Notes: a model not told the origin generated them from the letters alone. A DNA stretch of 64,000 nucleotides from Chryseobacterium cheonjiense (GCF_012927265.1 NZ_JABBGF010000001.1:866502-930501); one strand, 5' to 3'; shown: positions 17,778 to 26,801, counted from the stretch's first letter. Numbers and translations: made by a program.

Positions 17778-18296
17778 TTATTTTCGAAATAGATTTCTTT
17801 TTTTAAGACCATGGTTATTCATCATTTTTAATTCATGGTTGTGATGAAACGGGAGGTTGTCGGAAAGCTGTTCTGTAAATTTCTCAATTCCTTTACAGTA
17901 CTGATCTAGAAATTCATATTTTTCATCGGATGTAATTAATTCAATACCGGAATGAGTTTGTTCATGCAAAAAAGGAATTTTGAATGCATTAACTTCTAAA
18001 ATGTCTGAATATTTAATATATTTTTTAGATTCCGATTTCGTGGTAAAATAAAATCCTTCAGCAGTATAACTGAAGATACCGTCTTCCGTATAAAGCTTGT
18101 CCATTTGCTTTTCTGTGGAATCATAATCAACAGGTTCATTAGCTGTCATGATGTTAGCTCCTGAAAAACAAAGCATGGCAAAACATATAAAAATAATTGC
18201 ATAAGATAGCCATTCTTGGTCCCATACCGGATAATAGATAAAGACGGCAATGAGGATAATTACGGCAATTATTGAAAATAGTATGCTTTTTTTCAT
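17778..18296 (-). CDS. Unknown two-helix membrane protein
   Basis: I do not recognise this 172-residue protein. Two hydrophobic helices (about 4-22 and 31-50) are followed by a soluble domain with GIFSYTAEGFYFTTKSESKKYIKYSDILEVNAFK. This alternation of strands recalls the YcxB/PH-like domains of small bacterial membrane proteins, but only loosely. The C-terminus is His- and Lys-rich. It is probably the last gene of the short minus-strand run here. There is no clear operon partner, only the remnant ORF upstream. Confidence 0.6.
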   Translation of the reverse strand: MKKSILFSIIAVIILIAVFIYYPVWDQEWLSYAIIFICFAMLCFSGANIMTANEPVDYDSTEKQMDKLYTEDGIFSYTAEGFYFTTKSESKKYIKYSDILEVNAFKIPFLHEQTHSGIELITSDEKYEFLDQYCKGIEKFTEQLSDNLPFHHNHELKMMNNHGLKKRNLFRK

Positions 18297-18503
18297 GGTT
18301 TCCTATGTTTAGTACATCAGAATTTTTTCTTATTCAGATTTTTAATGTTAAGTTTAAGAATAAAATTAATCCGATTATTATAAAAAGAGTGACCCATAAC
18401 AATTAAAATCAGTCCATTGAAAATTAAAGTTAAAATAGTAAGGGTTTTTAAAGTTGTCATACATGCAAATAAAATGAATAAAATTGAAATACCGGATAAA
18501 AGT

Positions 18504-18610
18504 GTGCTAGCCCGGATAGAAACGGCATCCTTTTGTTTTGTTTTCGGCGGGAGCGAAGCTCCCGCCGAAAACAAAACAAAAGATATAGTGGATAGCCGGA
18601 TTAAGCTCCT
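18504..18610. repeat. REP-like palindromic element, copy B
   Basis: A perfect inverted repeat with 25-bp arms (18530-18554 with 18558-18582) and a GAA loop. The base is TTTTGTTTTG-rich and the tip GGCGGGAGC. Flanks are AGCCCGGATAGAAACGGC on the left and AGTGGATAGCCGGATTAAGC on the right. These correspond to the flanks of copy A read on its minus strand, though the stem sequences are unrelated. It is followed at once by the gcvT terminator. Confidence 0.7.
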
Positions 18611-18616
18611 AAAAAA

Positions 18617-18643
18617 ATAAAACCTGCAAAAAGCAGGTTTTAT
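18617..18643 (-). terminator. Terminator of the gcvT operon
   Basis: An 11-bp perfect stem (18617-18627 with 18633-18643), AAAAA loop, then T7 when read on the minus strand. It lies 55 bases after the gcvT stop. Confidence 0.8.
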
Positions 18644-18697
18644 GGTATTTTTAAATTTTGTCAAAGATTTTCAAATTTGACAAAATAATGTTGAAAA

Positions 18698-19774
18698 TTA
18701 AACGAAAGGAGCCTTCACTACCTGGGCAGGAATATTTTTATTCCTTACCTGTATGAAGATCTCAGAACCTATTTTAAAGTGAGGCTTATCTACGTAAGCA
18801 AGACCTAACCCTACTTTTTTCATAGGAGACTGTGTTCCTGAAGTTACTTTCCCGATTACGTTTCCTTCTGCGTCTACAACAGGGTAGTCGTGTCTTGGAA
18901 CCCCTTTATCGGTTAATTCAAAACCAACTAATTTGCGGGTAATGCCTTCTTCTTTTTGCTTGGCGAATGTTTCTTTGGAGAGGAAATCTTTATCAAATTT
19001 GGTGATCCAGCCTAGTCCAGCTTCGATTGGAGAGGTAGTATCGTCGATATCGTTTCCATAAAGGCAGAATCCTTTTTCCAGTCTCAAAGTATCTCTGGCA
19101 GCCAATCCGCAAGGAATAATTCCTTCTTCTGCACCTGCTTCGATGATCGCATCCCAAAGCGTTAAGGCATCTTCATTTTTGAAATAAATTTCAAAACCAC
19201 CGCTTCCGGTGTAGCCTGTGTTGGAGATGATGACATCACTTACTCCAGCTACCGAACCTACGGCAAAGTGATAATAAGGAATTTCTGAAAGATTGGTTTC
19301 CGTTAATTTCTGAAGAATTCCGGTAGCTTTCGGGCCCTGAACTGCCAGTAATGACATATCATCAGAAGCATTCGTCATGTTCGCTCCGAAAGTGTTGTAT
19401 TTAGAAATATGGTCCCAGTCTTTATCAATGTTTGAAGCATTCACAACCACGAAATATTTGTCGTCTTCCATTTTGTAAACGATAAGGTCGTCCACAATTC
19501 CTCCGTTTTCATTAGGAAGACATGAATACTGCGCTTTTCCGTTTTCCAGAGCATCTACATTGTTGGTGGTAACGTATTGCAATAGTTCTTTTGAACCTGC
19601 TCCCTCAATGAAAAACTGTCCCATGTGAGAAACATCGAACAAACCTGCTTTTTCTCTTACGGCAAAGTGTTCTACAGTAACTCCGGAATATTGTACAGGC
19701 ATTTCAAAACCTGCAAAAGGTACGATTTTAGCGCCTAAAGATACGTGCTTGTCGTACAATGCTGTTTTCTTCAT
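18698..19774 (-). CDS. gcvT: Aminomethyltransferase (glycine cleavage T protein)
   Basis: The 358-residue T protein transfers the methylene group of the aminomethyl-lipoyl H protein to tetrahydrofolate, releasing ammonia. Signatures run in order: [43 protein letters not shown]-type stretch, [14 protein letters not shown] (folate site) and [21 protein letters not shown]. It lies 15 bases downstream of a secreted-protein gene and behind idi, so it is probably the last gene of that operon. No glycine riboswitch is seen upstream. The other cleavage-system genes are not in the window. Confidence 0.95.
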   Translation of the reverse strand: MKKTALYDKHVSLGAKIVPFAGFEMPVQYSGVTVEHFAVREKAGLFDVSHMGQFFIEGAGSKELLQYVTTNNVDALENGKAQYSCLPNENGGIVDDLIVYKMEDDKYFVVVNASNIDKDWDHISKYNTFGANMTNASDDMSLLAVQGPKATGILQKLTETNLSEIPYYHFAVGSVAGVSDVIISNTGYTGSGGFEIYFKNEDALTLWDAIIEAGAEEGIIPCGLAARDTLRLEKGFCLYGNDIDDTTSPIEAGLGWITKFDKDFLSKETFAKQKEEGITRKLVGFELTDKGVPRHDYPVVDAEGNVIGKVTSGTQSPMKKVGLGLAYVDKPHFKIGSEIFIQVRNKNIPAQVVKAPFV

Positions 19775-19789
19775 AGTTAATTTTTATTT

Positions 19790-20266
19790 CTATTTCTTTA
19801 TTTTAAAACTGTCAAAAGCTTCATTGAAAAGCTTCATAAAATTGCCATTCCAGTACTTCTGTCCGCAATTTACGGACACAAGATACAGGTCTTTATCTTT
19901 CTGAAACACTTTAGTGATCCAAATGAGCTTTTGCTTTTCATCAAGGTATTCGTAAAAGTACTCTGTATATCCTTTTTTGCCGCTTTTCGAAGTTACCTTC
20001 TTTTCGTCATCGGAAGATTTATAAAGGGCAAGGATGAATTTTTTGGTTTCGGATTTCGGCAGATTCAGGTCGTGATATTCTGAAATGGTTATGGCCCCTA
20101 TCTGGCTTGGCGGAAATATATTGATAATCTCGCTGTCATTGGTAACTTTCCAGCCTTGAGGATAAACAATAGAATAGTTCTCATGATCATAAACTTCCGT
20201 AGGAATTGCCTGTGCCGTTAACAAAGACGCGGCGAACAGAACAAGGGCGAGAAAAATCTTTTTCAT
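19790..20266 (-). CDS. Small exported protein with PsbP-like pattern
   Basis: The 158-residue product has a signal peptide (MKKIFLALVLFAASLLTAQA) and a body HENYSIVYPQGWKVTNDSEIINIFPPS followed by short strands. The YP.GW segment is the hallmark of the PsbP/DUF1795-like exported proteins, whose function is unknown. The start ATG overlaps the idi stop by four bases and gcvT follows after 15 bases. The operon linkage is therefore clear, though it gives no functional clue. Confidence 0.7.
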   Translation of the reverse strand: MKKIFLALVLFAASLLTAQAIPTEVYDHENYSIVYPQGWKVTNDSEIINIFPPSQIGAITISEYHDLNLPKSETKKFILALYKSSDDEKKVTSKSGKKGYTEYFYEYLDEKQKLIWITKVFQKDKDLYLVSVNCGQKYWNGNFMKLFNEAFDSFKIKK

Positions 20267-20778
20267 GAATTAAAATGGTGTTTGTATTCATCAAGGATAA
20301 TCTTGAACCATTCCGTAAAATGATCAGGATTTTCAGACATCTCTTGATCAAGATTTTCTATTGAAATGTAACGTACTTCCTCCACTTCATCTTTATTAAG
20401 ATTAAATTCATCTTCAAAAATGCCCGTAAAAACATGGTCAAGCTCATGTTCCCAGAGTCCGTTTCCAACATCAGCTCTGTAAATAAAACTGAATTTTTCT
20501 GAAAGATCGGCTTCTATTCCCAGTTCTTCTTTCAGACGGCGTTTGGCTCCTTCGAGATAGGTTTCTTCAATTCTGGGATGGGAGCATACCGCGTTGGTCC
20601 ATTTCAATGGGGAATGATATTTTCCGGAAGCTCTTTTCTGCAAAAGCATTTCACCTTTACTGTTGAACAAAAATACAGAGAAAGCACGGTGCAGAAGGCT
20701 ATTGATGTGCGCCTGCTGCTTTTCCATTAAACCGAGAACCTGATCTTCAGGGTTTACTAAAACTACGAATTCTTCCAT
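20263..20778 (-). CDS. idi: Isopentenyl-diphosphate delta-isomerase, type I
   Basis: This enzyme interconverts isopentenyl and dimethylallyl diphosphate. The 171-residue Nudix protein has NAVCSHPRIEETYLEGAKRRLKEELG with the catalytic Cys and Nudix-box Glu residues, preceded by HRAFSVFLFNSKGEMLLQKRA and followed by LWEHELDHVFTG, the standard type I layout. It is the promoter-proximal gene of the idi-exported protein-gcvT run. The 254-base gap before the divergent HAD gene must hold promoters for both. Confidence 0.92.
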   Translation of the reverse strand: MEEFVVLVNPEDQVLGLMEKQQAHINSLLHRAFSVFLFNSKGEMLLQKRASGKYHSPLKWTNAVCSHPRIEETYLEGAKRRLKEELGIEADLSEKFSFIYRADVGNGLWEHELDHVFTGIFEDEFNLNKDEVEEVRYISIENLDQEMSENPDHFTEWFKIILDEYKHHFNS

Positions 20779-21032
20779 TTCTACAAATGTAAGTGTAATA
20801 AATGTATTCTGAAAATTTTTGGTAAAACATCATGATTTTGAAATTCCTTTACGCTAGTGGTACAATAATCAGTTATCGCAATGAAAGAATATTTTTAACT
20901 TTAATTATAAAAATTATTAATTTAGATTAAAATTATTCGCTAAATATTTAATTTTAGTTTAAAAAATTTACATTTGACAAGTTTCGCGGGGCTTATTACT
21001 GTAAAAAACGTAACTTTGCCATTCAATTTTTT

Positions 21033-21446
21033 ATGATGGAATTAGAGTACAAAGATCACATTAGCCCTATCCTGAAAGACGGTGTAAAAAACTATCTTAT
21101 TGATATCGACGGAACCATTACGGAAGACGTCCCGAACGAAGAACCCGAAAGAATGGTTACCTGCGAACCTTTTCCTGATGCGCTGGAAACCATCAACAAA
21201 TGGTATGATGAAGGCCATCAGATTTGTTTTTTTACGTCGAGAACGGAAAACCTGAAACAGATTACTATCGACTGGCTGGATAAACACGGCTTCAAATACC
21301 ACAGTGTATTATGCGGAAAACCCAGAGGTGGAAACTATCACTGGATAGATAACCATCTGGTAAGAGCAACAAGATATAAAGGCAGATTTACTGATCTTGT
21401 AGAAAAGCAGGTGACCATTGAAGTTTTTAAAGAAGACGAAGAATAA
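21033..21446 (+). CDS. HAD-like phosphatase-fold protein
   Basis: A 137-residue protein with the HAD nucleophile motif YLIDIDGTITED (D24 and D26), then FFTSRTENLKQITIDWL (motif II Thr/Ser), GKPRGGNYHWIDNH (Lys and acidic motif). The cap is minimal. Homologues in flavobacteria are sometimes mislabelled phosphoheptose isomerase; the HAD motifs speak against that. ATG pairs stand at 21033 and 21036; either may be used. A TAACTTTG -7 box at 21011-21018 gives a leader of only about 8-10 bases. Substrate unknown. Confidence 0.7.
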   Translation: MMELEYKDHISPILKDGVKNYLIDIDGTITEDVPNEEPERMVTCEPFPDALETINKWYDEGHQICFFTSRTENLKQITIDWLDKHGFKYHSVLCGKPRGGNYHWIDNHLVRATRYKGRFTDLVEKQVTIEVFKEDEE

Positions 21447-21521
21447 AAATTTAATCCAAAGATTAAACGATTAATTTTGATATAAATAATTCGTTAATCT
21501 TTAATATAATCTCAAAAGTTT

Positions 21522-22481
21522 ATGAAAGTTTTAGCAAACGACGGTTTGGATCAATCCGGGATTGATGCATTGACTGAGAAAGGTTTTGAAGTAATCACCA
21601 CGAAAGTTCCGCAGGAGTTTTTAATGGATTACATTAATGAGCATAAGATCCGCACATTGCTGGTACGCAGTGCCACACAGGTAAGAAAAGATATTATTGA
21701 CAACTGTCCTTCTCTTGAAATCATCGGGAGAGGCGGAGTAGGAATGGATAATATTGATGTGGATTATGCCAGAGAAAAAGGAATTCATGTAATCAATACC
21801 CCTTCAGCTTCTTCAGAATCTGTAGCAGAGCTGGTTTTTGCCCATCTGTTTTCCGGAGCAAGATTTTTGCAGGATTCCAACAGGAAGATGCCTTTGGTAG
21901 GTGATAGTGAATTTGCTTCTCTTAAAAAAGCATATGCAGCAGGTATAGAGCTGAAAGGAAAAACAATCGGTATCGTAGGAATGGGAAGAATCGGGCAGGA
22001 AGTAGCTAAGATTGCTTTAGGGCTCGGAATGCGAGTGGTAGCGGCAGACAGCAATGTAGGGAAAGCAAGCATTAAAGTAACTTTTTACAATAAACAGTTC
22101 ATCAATGTTGATATTGAAACGGAACCGCTTCAGGATGTGCTTAAGCATTCCGATTTTATAACCCTTCACGTACCAGCCCAGAAAGACGGATACATGATCG
22201 GTAAAAATGAATTTGAAATGATGAAGGACGGCGTAGCCATCGTAAACTGCTCAAGAGGCGGCGTAATTGATGAGACTGCTCTGGTTGAAGCTTTAGATTC
22301 AGGAAAAGTGAAGTTTGCAGGACTTGATGTTTTTATTAACGAGCCTACACCTTCCAGAGAGATCCTGAACCATCCTAAAATTTCCATGACGCCACATACC
22401 GGTGCTTCAACGCTGGAAGCTCAGGACAGGATCGGACTTTCGCTGGCAGAGCAGATATCCAGTATTTTACAAATTCAGTAA
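21522..22481 (+). CDS. D-2-hydroxyacid dehydrogenase, SerA-like
   Basis: A 319-residue NAD-dependent dehydrogenase: VRSATQVRKDIID and GRGGVGMDNIDVDYA, the dinucleotide motif GMGRIG at 153-158, NCSRGGVIDETALVEAL with the catalytic Arg, and the catalytic His in PHTGAS. It fits short phosphoglycerate dehydrogenases, the first step of serine synthesis. It lacks the C-terminal ACT domain, so serine feedback through that domain is absent. serC is not adjacent. A convergent hairpin shared with mscL ends the transcript. Confidence 0.8.
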   Translation: MKVLANDGLDQSGIDALTEKGFEVITTKVPQEFLMDYINEHKIRTLLVRSATQVRKDIIDNCPSLEIIGRGGVGMDNIDVDYAREKGIHVINTPSASSESVAELVFAHLFSGARFLQDSNRKMPLVGDSEFASLKKAYAAGIELKGKTIGIVGMGRIGQEVAKIALGLGMRVVAADSNVGKASIKVTFYNKQFINVDIETEPLQDVLKHSDFITLHVPAQKDGYMIGKNEFEMMKDGVAIVNCSRGGVIDETALVEALDSGKVKFAGLDVFINEPTPSREILNHPKISMTPHTGASTLEAQDRIGLSLAEQISSILQIQ

Positions 22482-22496
22482 TATCCAGAAATAAAC

Positions 22497-22521
22497 AAAG
22501 CACTTCATCATGAAGTGCTTT
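22497..22521. terminator. Bidirectional terminator between serA-like gene and mscL
   Basis: An 11-bp perfect stem (22497-22507 with 22511-22521, AAAGCACTTCA) is flanked by T-rich sequence on both sides of the convergent gene ends. Confidence 0.8.
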
Positions 22522-22525
22522 TTCT

Positions 22526-22912
22526 TTATATATTATTTTTACTTTTCAGCAAATCTCTGATTTCTGTAAGCAGTTTCTGGTCTTCGGTAAGTACCGGTGG
22601 CGGAGGTGCGGTTTCCGGTTTTTTGTTAAGGCTGTTCACGCCTTTAATAAGAAGGAACAACACGAAAGCAACAATAAGGAAACTGATGACCGAAGATAAA
22701 AAATTACCGTATTTTACCCCTTGCCAGGAAAGTTCTGCAATATTCTTTACATTAGCCTTTTCCAAAGCCGGATTCAGAAGAAGCGGCGTGATGATATCAT
22801 CTACAAATGACTTTACAATGGCACTGAATGCAGCACCAATGATGACACCGACTGCAAGATCAAGAACGTTCCCTTTGAACGCAAATTCTTTAAATTCTTT
22901 GACAAATCCCAT
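22526..22912 (-). CDS. mscL: Large-conductance mechanosensitive channel
   Basis: This 128-residue channel protein opens at high membrane tension to release solutes. The N-terminal FVKEFKEFAFKGNVLDLAVGVIIGAAFSAIVKSFVDDIITPLL is the highly conserved first helix. A second helix (LSSVISFLIVAFVLFLLIKGVN) follows, and a short charged C-terminal helix comes after PPPP. Length is normal. It converges with the SerA-like gene and shares its terminator. Confidence 0.95.
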   Translation of the reverse strand: MGFVKEFKEFAFKGNVLDLAVGVIIGAAFSAIVKSFVDDIITPLLLNPALEKANVKNIAELSWQGVKYGNFLSSVISFLIVAFVLFLLIKGVNSLNKKPETAPPPPVLTEDQKLLTEIRDLLKSKNNI

Positions 22913-23114
22913 ATTTATATTTTTTAATTGTTGTCTAAATCAGGGTTTAAATTACAAAAAAATGTAATTATTTTAATGCAATTGAGGGTTTAATTAATAA
23001 TTTATTGAGATATATACTTTTTAAGGTATCATATTAACATAAATTTTTACTTACTTCAATCATTTAAAATTACTTTTTGTAAATTGCTGTTAGCATACCA
23101 TTAAATGTACTTCA

Positions 23115-24629
23115 ATGAAAATTTTTACAGCAGAGCAAATCCGCAATTGTGATCAATATACGATAAAGAATGAACCTGTTTCTTCTGTACATCTCATGGA
23201 AAGGGCGGCGGAAGCATGTGTGGAATGGATCTCCGAAAATTGCAACAATCACAGGAATTTTGCTGTTTTCTGCGGTAGCGGAAATAATGGAGGGGATGGC
23301 TTTGCTATTGCCAGAATGCTGTACCAAAAAGGTTTTGACGTAGATGTATTCACGAATACGAAGGCTAAATTTTCTTCCGATGCTCAGGAGAATTTTAAGC
23401 ATATCAAAGAAATTTCAGGAATTACCATAAGAGAATTTAAAGAAGCATCAGGCTACCGTTTCGACGGCCGAACAGTGATTATTGATGCGCTTTTCGGTAC
23501 CGGATTGTCACGCAAGCTGGATGGTGATATAAAAGACCTGGTGGAATTTTTAAACCGTAAAAAAAATATAAAAATTTCGGTTGATCTCCCTTCGGGACTC
23601 ATGGCAGACGCTATTTCAGATCATGATGCCGTAGTATTCATGGCTGACTATACGCTGAGCTTCCAGTTTTGGAAAAAGTCTTTCCTTCATGCCGAAACCG
23701 GAAAATTTGCCGGAAAGATTGAGATTTTAGATATTAATTTAAGTGAAGATTATGTCGAAGAAACAGAAACCAAAGATTATGTAATCAATGATGAGGTTAT
23801 TAAAAAGATTTTTAAAGTAAGAAGTGAATTCTCACACAAAGGCACTTACGGAAAAGCTGTTATTATCGGAGGAAGTTATGGTAAAATGGGAGCGGCAGTA
23901 CTTTCTACCAGAGCTGCTCTGAAGGCAGGGGCAGGACTTACTTTTACCGTTGCTCCGAAATGCGGATATGAAATTTTACAGACCTCCGATCCTGAAGCGA
24001 TGTTCATCGAAGGCGGAGAAGATTATATTGAAAGTTTTAATGTTGAAGAAACAGCGGTATGCGGAATTGGTCCCGGATTAGGAACTCATGAGAATACGGC
24101 AAAAGGTCTTTTAAAATTTTTAAAAAACTACACGAAGCCATTGATTCTTGATGCCGATGCTTTAAATATCATCTCTCAGAATTATGAAAGTATACAGTTA
24201 ATTCCTGAAAAATCTATTATCACCCCTCATCCCAAGGAATTTGAAAGACTTTTCGGCAAAACGGAAAATTCTTTCGAAAGAACAGAACTTGCTAAAAATA
24301 AGAGCCGTGAACATCAGATCTATATTGTTTTAAAAGACCATCATACCCAGATTATCACTCCGGAAGGTGAGGTGTTTTATAATATTACCGGCAACTCGGG
24401 GCTTGCAAAAGGCGGTAGCGGGGATATACTGACAGGAATTATCACTTCCTTGCTTGCACAGCAGTATTCCGAACAGGAAGCAGCAGTGTTGGGAGTATGG
24501 TTCCATGGAAAAGCGGCCGAGTTTGCTGCGGAGAAGTATTCTAAGGAGGCGATGCTTCCTTCTGATGTAATCAATGAATTTGGCAATGTTTTTTCTGAAT
24601 TAAATGGCAAAGTACAAAAGCTTTTATGA
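23115..24629 (+). CDS. nnr: Bifunctional NAD(P)HX epimerase/dehydratase
   Basis: The 504-residue fusion repairs hydrated NAD(P)H. The N-terminal epimerase domain (YjeF_N) covers about 1-210 with FCGSGNNGGDGFAIARML and VIDALFGTGLSR. The C-terminal ADP/ATP-dependent dehydratase spans the rest with GTYGKAVIIGGSYGKMGAAVLS, GPGLGTHENT, LDADALNI, TPHPKEF and NSGLAKGGSGDILTG. Both sets of active-site residues look intact. It is a single gene, read from a 200-base divergent gap shared with mscL. Confidence 0.95.
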   Translation: MKIFTAEQIRNCDQYTIKNEPVSSVHLMERAAEACVEWISENCNNHRNFAVFCGSGNNGGDGFAIARMLYQKGFDVDVFTNTKAKFSSDAQENFKHIKEISGITIREFKEASGYRFDGRTVIIDALFGTGLSRKLDGDIKDLVEFLNRKKNIKISVDLPSGLMADAISDHDAVVFMADYTLSFQFWKKSFLHAETGKFAGKIEILDINLSEDYVEETETKDYVINDEVIKKIFKVRSEFSHKGTYGKAVIIGGSYGKMGAAVLSTRAALKAGAGLTFTVAPKCGYEILQTSDPEAMFIEGGEDYIESFNVEETAVCGIGPGLGTHENTAKGLLKFLKNYTKPLILDADALNIISQNYESIQLIPEKSIITPHPKEFERLFGKTENSFERTELAKNKSREHQIYIVLKDHHTQIITPEGEVFYNITGNSGLAKGGSGDILTGIITSLLAQQYSEQEAAVLGVWFHGKAAEFAAEKYSKEAMLPSDVINEFGNVFSELNGKVQKLL

Positions 24630-24765
24630 GAAGACTTTGAAGATATAGACTAATAGATGATAGATAATAGATGAATGGATATTAGATTGATGATATTAAA
24701 GTAATTTCAGGGTATTATGGGACATTAGAATCTTGCGATAGAAAAACTACAAGATAACGATAAAC

Positions 24766-24797
24766 AGAAAAGCAAGTCTCTGAGGACTTGCTTTTCT
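24766..24797. terminator. Bidirectional terminator between nnr and lgt
   Basis: A 13-bp perfect stem (24766-24778 with 24785-24797, AGAAAAGCAAGTC) with a six-base loop, between convergent genes. The 24645-24700 stretch before it is a low-complexity TAGATGATAG-type run. Confidence 0.8.
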
Positions 24798-24824
24798 TCT
24801 ATATGTTATTTTGATGATTTAAAA

Positions 24825-26093
24825 CTATTCAGGTTTTTCGTTTTCCGCCTGAGTAATCCTGAATTTTTTAGATACAATCATGATGACTACCCCGGCGATC
24901 ATAAACGGAATGGATAATACCTGTCCCGTATTCAGTCCTCCGAATTGAATAAATTCATCACCCTGTGGTTCTTTCAGGAATTCCACAAAGAATCGGATCG
25001 CCCAAAGAATAATGAAAAATAATCCGAATAACCATCCCTGCTGATATTTTTTATTGGTTTTTCTGTATAAAATCCACAACAGGACGAACAGGCAAATATA
25101 TCCGAATGCTTCAAAAAGCTGCGAAGGATAACGTGGAACCGTCAATCCGTATTCACTGCTTTGTTGCGGGAAAAGCAAGGCAAAAGGAGAATTGGGATCA
25201 GCCGGTTTTCCTATAATTTCAGAATTAAAGAAATTCCCCAGTCTTACGAAGGCTCCGCCCAGCGATACTACTATTCCCAGTCTGTCATATACCCAGAAAG
25301 GATTTTTCTTAATAATTTTAAATGAATAATAAAGGGTGGTGAAAATCAATGCAATGGTTGCACCATGACTTGCCAATCCCGAAAACCCTGTAAATTTAAG
25401 ACCGTTTTTAGTACTGATCGGTAAAAACACACTCCAGAAATCTTCTTTAAACAATTCCGGTTGGTAAAAGATGACGTGTCCCAGACGTGCTCCAAGGATT
25501 GTTCCTATTAAAGTCCAGGTGAAAAGTGGTTCGAGATATTTCTGATTAACATTGTCGATCTTAAATATTTTGTTCATTAAAATATATCCGAAACCGAAAG
25601 CAAAAATGAACATCAAGCTGTAAAAATGCAGGGTAATAGGCCCTAAAACAATTCCCTTCGTCGGATCCCATATTTTAAAAGGCGTTTCCAGACTTACCTG
25701 ATCGGAAGAAGCAACTGGTTTGTTTGATTTTACCGCGTACTTGAAAGCTCCAATATTCTCTTTCGTGGCTTGTGTTTCTATAAGCCTGAAATTTTTATCC
25801 AAAAACTGGTAGTGAGCTGTTTTGAGCTTATCCAGTGTAAGAGCGATGATGTTGAAATACGCAGGTTCGAAATTAGATTCGTTCAGAATAATCAGTACGT
25901 TTCCTTCTACTTTTCTGTCGGGGAACACGTTAAGGTCTCCAAGCTCCGTAGTACTGTAGATCTTTACAGGGACACTTGCATTATTGATTTTTAGAGTTCC
26001 GTCTGACATTCCGTCCGGATAATTCTGCGCAAAAAGACATTGGGTAATCAACGCAAAAATGACGAGATACATTCTGAAAAAAATATTACTCAT
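24825..26093 (-). CDS. lgt: Prolipoprotein diacylglyceryl transferase with an exported N-terminal extension
   Basis: Lgt transfers diacylglycerol to the lipobox Cys of prolipoproteins. The core from about residue 137 matches: LGPITLHFYSLMFIFAFGFGYI, ARLGHVIFYQPELF, GLASHGATIA, VRLGNFFNSEIIGKP, RYPSQLFEAFGY and IRFFVEFLKEPQ. The protein is 422 residues where Lgt is usually near 270-300. The extra N-terminus (about 1-136) has its own signal (MYLVIFALITQCLFAQ) and a beta-rich exported region. It starts 26 bases after the yidD stop. Several conserved Lgt residues are conservatively changed (HGA for HGG), as is usual in the phylum. Confidence 0.9.
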   Translation of the reverse strand: MSNIFFRMYLVIFALITQCLFAQNYPDGMSDGTLKINNASVPVKIYSTTELGDLNVFPDRKVEGNVLIILNESNFEPAYFNIIALTLDKLKTAHYQFLDKNFRLIETQATKENIGAFKYAVKSNKPVASSDQVSLETPFKIWDPTKGIVLGPITLHFYSLMFIFAFGFGYILMNKIFKIDNVNQKYLEPLFTWTLIGTILGARLGHVIFYQPELFKEDFWSVFLPISTKNGLKFTGFSGLASHGATIALIFTTLYYSFKIIKKNPFWVYDRLGIVVSLGGAFVRLGNFFNSEIIGKPADPNSPFALLFPQQSSEYGLTVPRYPSQLFEAFGYICLFVLLWILYRKTNKKYQQGWLFGLFFIILWAIRFFVEFLKEPQGDEFIQFGGLNTGQVLSIPFMIAGVVIMIVSKKFRITQAENEKPE

Positions 26094-26119
26094 TTTTATT
26101 TTTTTAGTAGTTGTTTATT

Positions 26120-26371
26120 CTAAATTTTACTCTTCTTGGGTGGTACAGGATCATAACCGCTTCCTCCCCAAGGGTGGCATCTTGAAATTCTTTTTATTCC
26201 CAGCCAGAAACCCTTCACCGGACCGTGCACCTGCAATGCTTTTACCATATAATGCGAACAGGTAGGTTCATACCTACAGTTTTTAGGAAGTAGCGGCGAT
26301 ATAAACCATTGGTAAAACTTAATTAGGATTACCAGAGGAAAGGTGATGATCTTATTGGCTGTACGTTTCAA
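26120..26371 (-). CDS. yidD: YidD membrane protein insertion efficiency factor
   Basis: The 83-residue product is the small factor that helps YidC insert membrane proteins: [38 protein letters not shown] followed by [23 protein letters not shown], with all three conserved Cys. A longer open frame goes to 26506, but nothing in it looks conserved. A -7 box (TATTTTTG on the minus strand, 26379-26386) lies between, so the TTG at 26371 is the best start. No ATG is available. That start is only about 7 bases from the -7 box, which would make the mRNA nearly leaderless. Confidence 0.8.
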   Translation of the reverse strand: MKRTANKIITFPLVILIKFYQWFISPLLPKNCRYEPTCSHYMVKALQVHGPVKGFWLGIKRISRCHPWGGSGYDPVPPKKSKI

Positions 26372-26530
26372 AACATTGCAAAAATAGCGTAAAAAATTGG
26401 AAGTTGGCTGAAATATACCGGAAGTTTCAGCAGGATAGGAGCTTGTTTGTCGGAGATATTTTGGTGTTGGTCGATTTGTGGATTTAGATAAGTGAGAAAG
26501 AATCAAAAGATCGTATTACTGTAATAAATA

Positions 26531-26553
26531 AGCTGCCTTCATTTGAGGCAGCT
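26531..26553. terminator. Terminator-like hairpin in the gap downstream of the accessory cluster
   Basis: AGCTGCCT (26531-26538) pairs with AGGCAGCT (26546-26553), with T-rich sequence on both sides, strongest on the plus strand. It stands alone in the 430-base gap between yidD and the GLPGLI-like gene. The rest of that gap is AT-rich with no other feature seen. Confidence 0.5.
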
Positions 26554-26801
26554 TTATTTTATTTTTTTTAACCGCCCAATAATGACGGTTTACAATTATT
26601 TATTCAGAGTAATCTTCACTATCATATCTTTCTTTCTTCCTTCACTCTTTAGATACCGAACAGGATGACAAAACGAATAATGTTAGTATATATTTAATTT
26701 TAAAAAGAATATTTCTCATTTTTCCTTAAACCAATATTACAATTTTAATTAATCACTTTTTAAAAACTGTTTTCTCTTTTCTGCGGTTAAAGTTATCAAA
26801 A

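Larger units (their letters stand above)
18317..18664 (-). other. Doubtful small hydrophobic ORF fused to the REP element
   Basis: The 115-codon frame begins inside the gcvT terminator and passes through the REP element (18504-18610). The first ~50 codons are therefore repeat sequence (ASLPPKTKQKD is the hairpin translated). The rest, RASTLLSGISILFILFACMTTLKTLTILTLIFNGLILIVM, is strongly hydrophobic, with two possible helices, and could be the remnant of a real small membrane protein whose start was displaced by the element. An internal ATG (MTTLKT) could give a 47-residue product. Evidence for translation is weak. Confidence 0.25.

Noticed and set aside
19775-19789. Glycine riboswitch before gcvT
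   Set aside because: Only 15 bases separate gcvT from the upstream gene and they hold no aptamer-like structure; gcvT is read from the idi promoter.
21033-21446. Phosphoheptose isomerase
   Set aside because: Homologues may carry this label, but the sequence has HAD motifs (DIDGT) and no SIS domain.
24645-24700. Tandem repeat TAGATGATAG after nnr
   Set aside because: Short, irregular and AT-rich; it looks like low-complexity drift with no defined unit.
26372-26506. N-terminal extension of yidD to 26506
   Set aside because: The extra 45 codons have no similarity to YidD, lack a sensible start, and contain a -7 promoter box.
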